The translations under genes and the position numbers were made by a program. Shown piece after piece: positions 5,738-9,379 of a stretch of DNA of 9,379 nt (positions within the stretch are counted from its first letter, which is position 1; each line of letters begins with the position of its first letter). Origin of the DNA: Thermoplasmata archaeon (lineage in GTDB: Archaea; Thermoplasmatota; Thermoplasmata; Lutacidiplasmatales; UBA184); NCBI GenBank assembly GCA_021823085.1, contig JAKAPG010000054.1, positions 1-9,379 of the forward strand. The letters are read 5' to 3'. The notes beneath the pieces were generated by a model that made no database searches, was not told where the DNA came from, and saw nothing but the letters and a program-made list of their open reading frames with translations.

Positions 5738-6181
5738 ATGCGATTGCCCCAGGAGCGACCCCTGGGAGCGGCCGTCATCGCCGTCCTGATCGGGCTCGTG
5801 GGGTTCTTCACCTTGCTGGGCGGGCTGCTGCTGACGGCCGCCGGCCTTTTCCGCATTTCCGGGAACCCGTTCCCCTCCTCCTCCGCGTTCTTCTCGTTCC
5901 TGACGAGCAACGAGGCGATCCTCGGGTTGACTACGATCGTGCTGGGCCTGACCACGCTCGCCATCGCCGTCGGGCTCTGGCGCCAGCACTACTGGGCGCT
6001 CGTCCTGACGTTCGTCGTCGGGGCGGTGTTCGTCGTGGGATCCGGCGGAGGACTCGTCTACGGTCTGGTCCGGTCCCCCAGCTCCGCGTCCGACGCGGTC
6101 GTGATCGGGGGATTCGTCGAGGTCGTCGTGGTGGGCGCGGTTCTCGCCTACCTCGCGTCCGTGCGCGACGACTTCATCTAG
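5738..6181 (+). CDS. Four-helix integral membrane protein, function unknown
   Basis: The 147-residue product has four strongly hydrophobic segments at about 11-37, 60-80, 85-110 and 119-140. A short serine-rich loop (NPFPSSSAF) separates the first two and WRQHYW separates the second and third. The short N-terminus (MRLPQERPLG) and the C-terminus (SVRDDFI) would be on the same side. I see no conserved metal, heme or transport motif and do not recognise the family. The helices are rich in Gly and Val, as in many small archaeal membrane proteins of unknown role. The cyclophilin gene starts 23 bases after its stop on the same strand, so the two may be cotranscribed. Confidence 0.8.
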   Translation: MRLPQERPLGAAVIAVLIGLVGFFTLLGGLLLTAAGLFRISGNPFPSSSAFFSFLTSNEAILGLTTIVLGLTTLAIAVGLWRQHYWALVLTFVVGAVFVVGSGGGLVYGLVRSPSSASDAVVIGGFVEVVVVGAVLAYLASVRDDFI

Positions 6182-6204
6182 CCTCGCGCTCCCTACGCGA
6201 ATCG

Positions 6205-6672
6205 ATGGCGAATCCGACCGTGGTCCTGCGCACGACGCAGGGGGACGTCCGAGCCGAGATCTTCGTGGACCGTGCTCCCAAGACAGCGGAGAACTTCCTC
6301 AAGCTCGTCCGCCAGGGGTACTACGATGGCCTCTCGTTCCACCGGGTGATCCCCGGCTTCATGATCCAGGGAGGATGCCCGAAGGGCGACGGTACGGGGG
6401 GCCCCGGCTACACGATTCCGGACGAATTTGGACCGGACCTGCGTCATGACGGACCTGGCGTGCTGTCCATGGCGAATGCGGGCCCGAACACGGGCGGCAG
6501 CCAGTTCTTCGTCACGCTCGCCGCGACGCCCTGGCTCGACCACCGCCATGCCATCTTCGGCCGCGTGCGATCGGGTCAGGATGTCGTGGAGAAGATCGCT
6601 TCCGTGCCCCGGGACGGCCAGGACCGGCCGCGCTCCCCCGTTCGGATCGTCCGGGCGACGGTCGAAGGGTGA
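6205..6672 (+). CDS. Cyclophilin-type peptidyl-prolyl cis-trans isomerase
   Basis: Cyclophilins speed the cis-trans isomerisation of Xaa-Pro bonds during protein folding. The 155-residue protein is a single compact domain with the family signature FHRVIPGFMIQGG at 45-57. That stretch includes the catalytic Arg47, Phe52 and Gln55. Further signatures are NTGGSQFFVT at 95-104 and PWLDHRHAIFGRV at 109-121, with Trp110 and His115 in the positions of human CypA Trp121 and His126. There is no signal peptide or membrane anchor, so it is cytoplasmic. It matches the short bacterial and archaeal PpiB-like form and has no insertion. The ATG at 6205 is the natural start, since family members begin with a strand such as VVLRTTQGD. 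It may share the promoter of the upstream membrane protein gene, as only a weak TATA-like TTCATCTA lies at the expected distance. It converges with the next gene across 18 bases. Confidence 0.93.
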   Translation: MANPTVVLRTTQGDVRAEIFVDRAPKTAENFLKLVRQGYYDGLSFHRVIPGFMIQGGCPKGDGTGGPGYTIPDEFGPDLRHDGPGVLSMANAGPNTGGSQFFVTLAATPWLDHRHAIFGRVRSGQDVVEKIASVPRDGQDRPRSPVRIVRATVEG

Positions 6673-6690
6673 TCGGGTCGCTCGGCCGGC

Positions 6691-7239
6691 TCATCGAACG
6701 GGATAGGTCGACCAGAGCCGCTCTCCGGGGCGGCGGAGGTCGTGGAGGGTCGTCGTGGCGTTCCCGGCGAGGTTCCACAGCGCCCCGATCCCGAGGACCA
6801 GGAGCACAACGCCGAACCCGATGCTGAGCACTCCGTGGGCGCTCCCGTTCAGGTCGCCCAGCGAGATGCGAATCGGCGACGCCAGGTAGAAGACGTAAAG
6901 ATAGCCCAGCTCGACGAGATCGGTCGCGATCCCAACGGGACCGTAGGCGACCGTCGGTCGGACGGCGTAGTACGTCGCGTCCAGGAGGGCCGCCAGAGTT
7001 CCCACGAGGGCGAGATTCTGTATCGAGAGCGAGAACGGGATCCCGTTCGATCGAAGGAGGCCGGCGGCGTAGGGAGGGAGGATGACGAGAACGAGGAAGA
7101 CGCCGAGAAAGATCAGGATCCCGACACCGATGCGGGTGAGAACCGATGGGTATCGGGGCCGAGCGAAGGGGTCCGTCACGAAGGGTGGCCGGTAGGCAGG
7201 GCGGGGGGGAGACCGGCGCTGACCCGCCGAGTCGTCCAC
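6691..7239 (-). CDS. Four-helix integral membrane protein, function unknown
   Basis: From a GTG at 7239 the product has 182 residues. A proline- and arginine-rich cytoplasmic-looking N-terminus (1-33) precedes four membrane helices at about 36-57, 71-93, 100-120 and 136-156, and a short basic tail ends in RRPGERLWSTYPVR. I do not recognise the family and see no catalytic motif. The GTG is chosen because a near-perfect GGAGGT lies six bases before it (7246-7251). A longer reading from 7368 would add 43 low-complexity residues. The start is two bases after the stop of the ORF at 7242-7766, as expected for translational coupling if that ORF is real. Confidence 0.75.
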   Translation of the reverse strand: MDDSAGQRRSPPRPAYRPPFVTDPFARPRYPSVLTRIGVGILIFLGVFLVLVILPPYAAGLLRSNGIPFSLSIQNLALVGTLAALLDATYYAVRPTVAYGPVGIATDLVELGYLYVFYLASPIRISLGDLNGSAHGVLSIGFGVVLLVLGIGALWNLAGNATTTLHDLRRPGERLWSTYPVR

Positions 7240-7241
7240 GG

Positions 7242-7766
7242 CTAGACCTCCCCCCCGGGCGGGGTCGACGCAGGGATGAGGCTGCGGAGGGTCCCAACCA
7301 CGGGAGCCGGAGCACGGTCCGCGCTCCGCGAGATGCCGGCGGTGGCGGGGTAGGACACTTCCGAACACGTGGGGACCGCGGGGAAGGTTCCGCTCCGGCA
7401 GCCCGTGGCGCTTGTACCGAAGAGCGGGAGCGAGAAGACGCCACCGGCCGGGCCGCCGAACCCGTTCGTGAAGGTCACCGCAGTGCCGCTCGAATTGCGG
7501 GCAGCGCTCGCCCGGACGGTGCGGTTCGAGATCGGTGCGTGCGAGCTCGTTCCCCTGCGGGCGACGAACGAGACCGAGACGCGGGGATGGGCCACCGCAC
7601 CCGGGAAGACCGCGACCACCTTCCCCGCGACCGTTGTCGCCCTATGAAGCTGGGCCGAAGCCGGAAGGATGGCCGATGACTCCGTCCGACGAAGCTGACG
7701 GCGCGATGCGGGGAACAGGATCGGTCCGGACACGGCTCTGCGTTCCGAAAGGGAGTTATCCGCCAT
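7242..7766 (-). CDS. Doubtful unrecognised protein upstream of a membrane protein gene
   Basis: This frame is open for 174 residues from an ATG at 7766 to a TAG at 7242-7244. I do not recognise the product. It is rich in Ser, Thr, Ala, Val and Arg and poor in acidic residues, with beta-like stretches (VSVSFVARRGTSSH, GTAVTFTNGFGGPAGG) and two cysteines near residues 123 and 133. Its stop lies two bases before the next gene's GTG, and that gene's ribosome binding site overlaps its end, which supports an operon. Against it, plus-strand frames at 7369-7647 and 7146-7679 are also open and have similar third-position GC. The TATA-like GTATAC at 7767-7772 touches the ATG, so the true start may be further in, such as the GTG at 7733. 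Confidence 0.35.
   Translation of the reverse strand: MADNSLSERRAVSGPILFPASRRQLRRTESSAILPASAQLHRATTVAGKVVAVFPGAVAHPRVSVSFVARRGTSSHAPISNRTVRASAARNSSGTAVTFTNGFGGPAGGVFSLPLFGTSATGCRSGTFPAVPTCSEVSYPATAGISRSADRAPAPVVGTLRSLIPASTPPGGEV
7246..7251 (-). promoter_or_regulatory. Strong Shine-Dalgarno GGAGGT
   Basis: On the minus strand GGAGGT lies six bases upstream of the GTG at 7239 and decides that start. It sits inside the last codons of the upstream minus-strand ORF. It is the strongest ribosome binding site I see in the window. Confidence 0.6.
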
Positions 7767-7785
7767 GTATACCTTCGACCGAAGG
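7767..7785. promoter_or_regulatory. Bidirectional TATA-like GTATAC with adjacent palindrome
   Basis: GTATAC (7767-7772) is self-complementary, so it can position polymerase in both directions between two divergent genes. It would give starts near 7743 on the minus strand and near 7796 on the plus strand. Overlapping its last base is a perfect inverted repeat, CCTTCG-AC-CGAAGG (7772-7785), placed where archaeal repressors often bind. The function is inferred from position and symmetry only. Confidence 0.4.
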
Positions 7786-7871
7786 AGGTCGACCCTCGGC
7801 GGACCCGGTGGGCCGTGCGACCGGGGGCAAGCGCCTTCGGGGGCCCCGCCGCTCAGACCCCCAGGGGGACC

Positions 7872-8561
7872 ATGAACAGGATCCGCGATCGATCGGAAGC
7901 GGGTCGAGAGCTCGCATGGCGACTCCGGGACGAGAAGCTCGAGCGCCCCCTGGTGGTCGCGTTGCCCAGGGGCGGCGTTCCGGTCGGCCTAGAACTCGCG
8001 CGAGAGCTCCGGGCCCCCTGGGATGTCCTCATCGTGCGGAAGATCGGGGCCCCGGGGGATCCCGAGTATGGCCTGGGGGCGGTCGGTGAGAACGGGATCC
8101 GGGTGCTGGACGCCGCGCGCCTGCGAGAGTCCGGATACACCGAGTCCGATCTCTCGTCGGTGATCCGGCGCGAGAGGGCCGAGGTGGACCGACGCGTCCG
8201 TTCGTACCGAGCCGTCCTTCCGGCGATCGATCGTCGGGGTCGGGACGCGATCCTCGTCGATGACGGCGCCGCTACCGGCGGAACCGCAATCCTGTCGGCT
8301 CGGGTCCTCCGCTCTCAAGGCGTCCGTCGTCTCGTGATCGCACTGGGCGTTGCCCCACCGGACACCTGCCGCGCGCTCGAACGAGAGTCCGACCGGGTCG
8401 TGGTCCTCCTCCGCCCGAGCGACTTCTACGCGGTCGGGCAGTTCTACGAGGAGTTCGACCCGGTCGAGGACTCGGAAGTACTGCGGCTCTTGGCGCTCGC
8501 GGCCAGGATCGAGAGAGACGCACCCGGGGCTGCCACCGACGCCGGCGGCCGGGCCGCCTGA
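7872..8561 (+). CDS. Phosphoribosyltransferase of the COG1926 type
   Basis: This is a 229-residue type I phosphoribosyltransferase fold. The PRPP-binding loop is ILVDDGAATGGTA at 127-139. The family's other marks are present: an opening with DRSEAGRELAWRL (residues 6-18), VVALPRGGVPVGLELA at 28-43, DVLIVRKIGAPGDPEYGLGA at 51-70 and DFYAVGQFYEEFDPV at 184-198. Such proteins are predicted to move a 5-phosphoribosyl group from PRPP to a base or related acceptor, but the substrate is not known for the group. In some genomes the domain is fused to a hydrolase; here it stands alone. The ATG at 7872 is preferred over a GTG at 7815, which would add 19 residues that fit no family member. AGGGGG just upstream is only a weak ribosome binding site. 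The gene converges with the radical SAM gene. Confidence 0.9.
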   Translation: MNRIRDRSEAGRELAWRLRDEKLERPLVVALPRGGVPVGLELARELRAPWDVLIVRKIGAPGDPEYGLGAVGENGIRVLDAARLRESGYTESDLSSVIRRERAEVDRRVRSYRAVLPAIDRRGRDAILVDDGAATGGTAILSARVLRSQGVRRLVIALGVAPPDTCRALERESDRVVVLLRPSDFYAVGQFYEEFDPVEDSEVLRLLALAARIERDAPGAATDAGGRAA

Positions 8562-8590
8562 GGCGCCCCAACGCCCCGGGCCGTGGCGCC
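8562..8590. terminator. Possible hairpin in a convergent spacer
   Basis: The 40-base spacer between two convergent stops holds GGCGCC at 8562-8567 and again at 8585-8590. The motif is self-complementary, so the copies can pair around a 17-base loop that itself contains CCCGGG. There is no T-run, which archaeal terminators usually need, so a role in termination is weakly supported. Confidence 0.25.
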
Positions 8591-8601
8591 GAGCGGCAAG
8601 G

Positions 8602-9379
8602 TCAGCCGGCGATCGTCGCGGTCGGAGAGCTATAGATGTCGCCCGCCGGAGTCGCCGCCGCCTGGAGGATCCAGAGTGCCGACTTCAGGATTCCGGCCGT
8701 TCCCTCGAGGTCGACCTCCCGATAGAGGTAGGCCGACCGGCCGTGGGTCTCGCGGAATTGCTCGAAGACCTTCGTCACGTGCGGAGCGATCCTCTCGACG
8801 AAGTAGGTCGTGATCCGGCGCGCCATGGGGTTCTTCATCCGCCCCACCAGGGTCGGCAGCATGGCGCGCGACAGCCTCAGGTCGTGTTCCCAGCAGATCT
8901 GCAGTAGGTCCCAGTAACGGGAAGGAAGGGTCTCGAGCTGCGGCATCGCGTTCCCACCGATGCGGCTGGTCGAAATCGGGATCACGGGTAGCGGGAAGAG
9001 GAACGCGCGGAACCCGTGGTCGATCATCGACTCGACCATCGTGATCGACTCGTCGACGTCCGCGTCCGTCTCGTCCGGAAAGCCGATGGTCATCGTGTAG
9101 CAGGGATCGATTCCGGAGTCGTTCATGATCCGCGTGGCGTCGATGACCGTGTCCCGCCACTCCTCCGGCTTGAACGGGAAGGACTTTGCCGGCATGTACT
9201 TCCGGAAGACGCGGATGCTTCCGGTCTCGAGGCCGACGACCGGCGTCAGGCCCCTGCGCCGGTCCCACTCTGCGATCCGTCCCATCTCGAGCAGCGTCTC
9301 GGGAGCCTCTCGCACCGCGGGCGCCGAGACGTGGGCGAAACCGATCTGGTCGGCCCCGGTGGCCTTGATCTTCTTCATC
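8602..9379 (-). CDS. Radical SAM enzyme, C-terminal part (runs off the right edge)
   Basis: About 259 codons of the C-terminal part are visible, ending in TGA at 8602-8604. The frame is still open at the window edge, and the ATG at 9376-9378 is probably internal. The visible part shows the second half of the radical SAM barrel: VVGLETGSIRVF (residues 47-58 from that Met), a YMPAKSFPFKPEEW segment, a TMTIGFPDETDADVDESI segment and FPLPVIPIST. This pattern (G-ETGS, then IGFP-ET-D with a long helical tail) is typical of cobalamin-binding-domain radical SAM proteins. The cysteine motif and any B12-binding domain would lie upstream, outside the window, so the reaction cannot be named. The tail from about residue 150 is helical and ends in a small hydrophobic segment. 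Confidence 0.82.
   Translation of the reverse strand, partial: MKKIKATGADQIGFAHVSAPAVREAPETLLEMGRIAEWDRRRGLTPVVGLETGSIRVFRKYMPAKSFPFKPEEWRDTVIDATRIMNDSGIDPCYTMTIGFPDETDADVDESITMVESMIDHGFRAFLFPLPVIPISTSRIGGNAMPQLETLPSRYWDLLQICWEHDLRLSRAMLPTLVGRMKNPMARRITTYFVERIAPHVTKVFEQFRETHGRSAYLYREVDLEGTAGILKSALWILQAAATPAGDIYSSPTATIAG

Noticed and set aside
7146..7679. 177-residue plus-strand ORF
   Set aside because: It is extremely rich in Arg, Gly, Asp and Glu, overlaps the start of a real membrane protein gene on the other strand, and has no domain.
1..9379. CRISPR array, insertion sequence or defence system
   Set aside because: No regularly spaced repeats, transposase, terminal repeats with target duplications, or defence-type domains were seen.

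Overview
The window comes from a GC-rich archaeal genome. The signs are an archaeal-type MoaA, a compact RNase HI without a basic protrusion, a CtaA-like membrane protein of half the usual length, and archaeal promoter structure. Several genes have a TATA-like hexamer centred about 26.5 bases before the start codon and almost no leader, so they look leaderless. A Thermoplasmatota-like or other aerobic euryarchaeal host is my guess; no rRNA or other marker is present to confirm it.

Layout from left to right. The C-terminal tail of a membrane protein (2-145) enters from the left edge. A stretch of about 700 bases (146-847) has no gene I can support but carries an AT-rich patch with inverted repeats. 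An unrecognised gene (848-1456, minus) is divergent from a four-helix CtaA/COX15-like protein (1524-1976, plus), which is followed by moaA (2031-3008, plus). Convergent to moaA is an M2-family (angiotensin-converting-enzyme-like) zinc dipeptidyl carboxypeptidase on the minus strand, split by one in-frame TGA into an N-terminal piece (4482-4760) and a catalytic piece (3027-4442). A small unrecognised ORF (4889-5110, plus) ends 6 bases from a convergent RNase HI gene (5117-5638, minus), and their junction is packed with inverted repeats. Then come a four-helix membrane protein (5738-6181, plus), a cyclophilin-type prolyl isomerase (6205-6672, plus), a second four-helix membrane protein (6691-7239, minus) with a doubtful upstream ORF (7242-7766, minus), a COG1926-type phosphoribosyltransferase (7872-8561, plus), and the C-terminal part of a radical SAM enzyme leaving the right edge (8602-9379, minus).

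This is mostly a mosaic of single-gene transcription units (metabolism, protein folding, nucleic-acid housekeeping, membrane proteins) and not one pathway. The only possible operons are 7766-6691 on the minus strand and 5738-6672 on the plus strand. I see no CRISPR array, tRNA, rRNA, insertion sequence or defence island. The most notable points are the interrupted but otherwise intact M2 peptidase, the hairpin-dense junction at 5047-5150, the compact CtaA-like protein, and the consistent leaderless promoter spacing.
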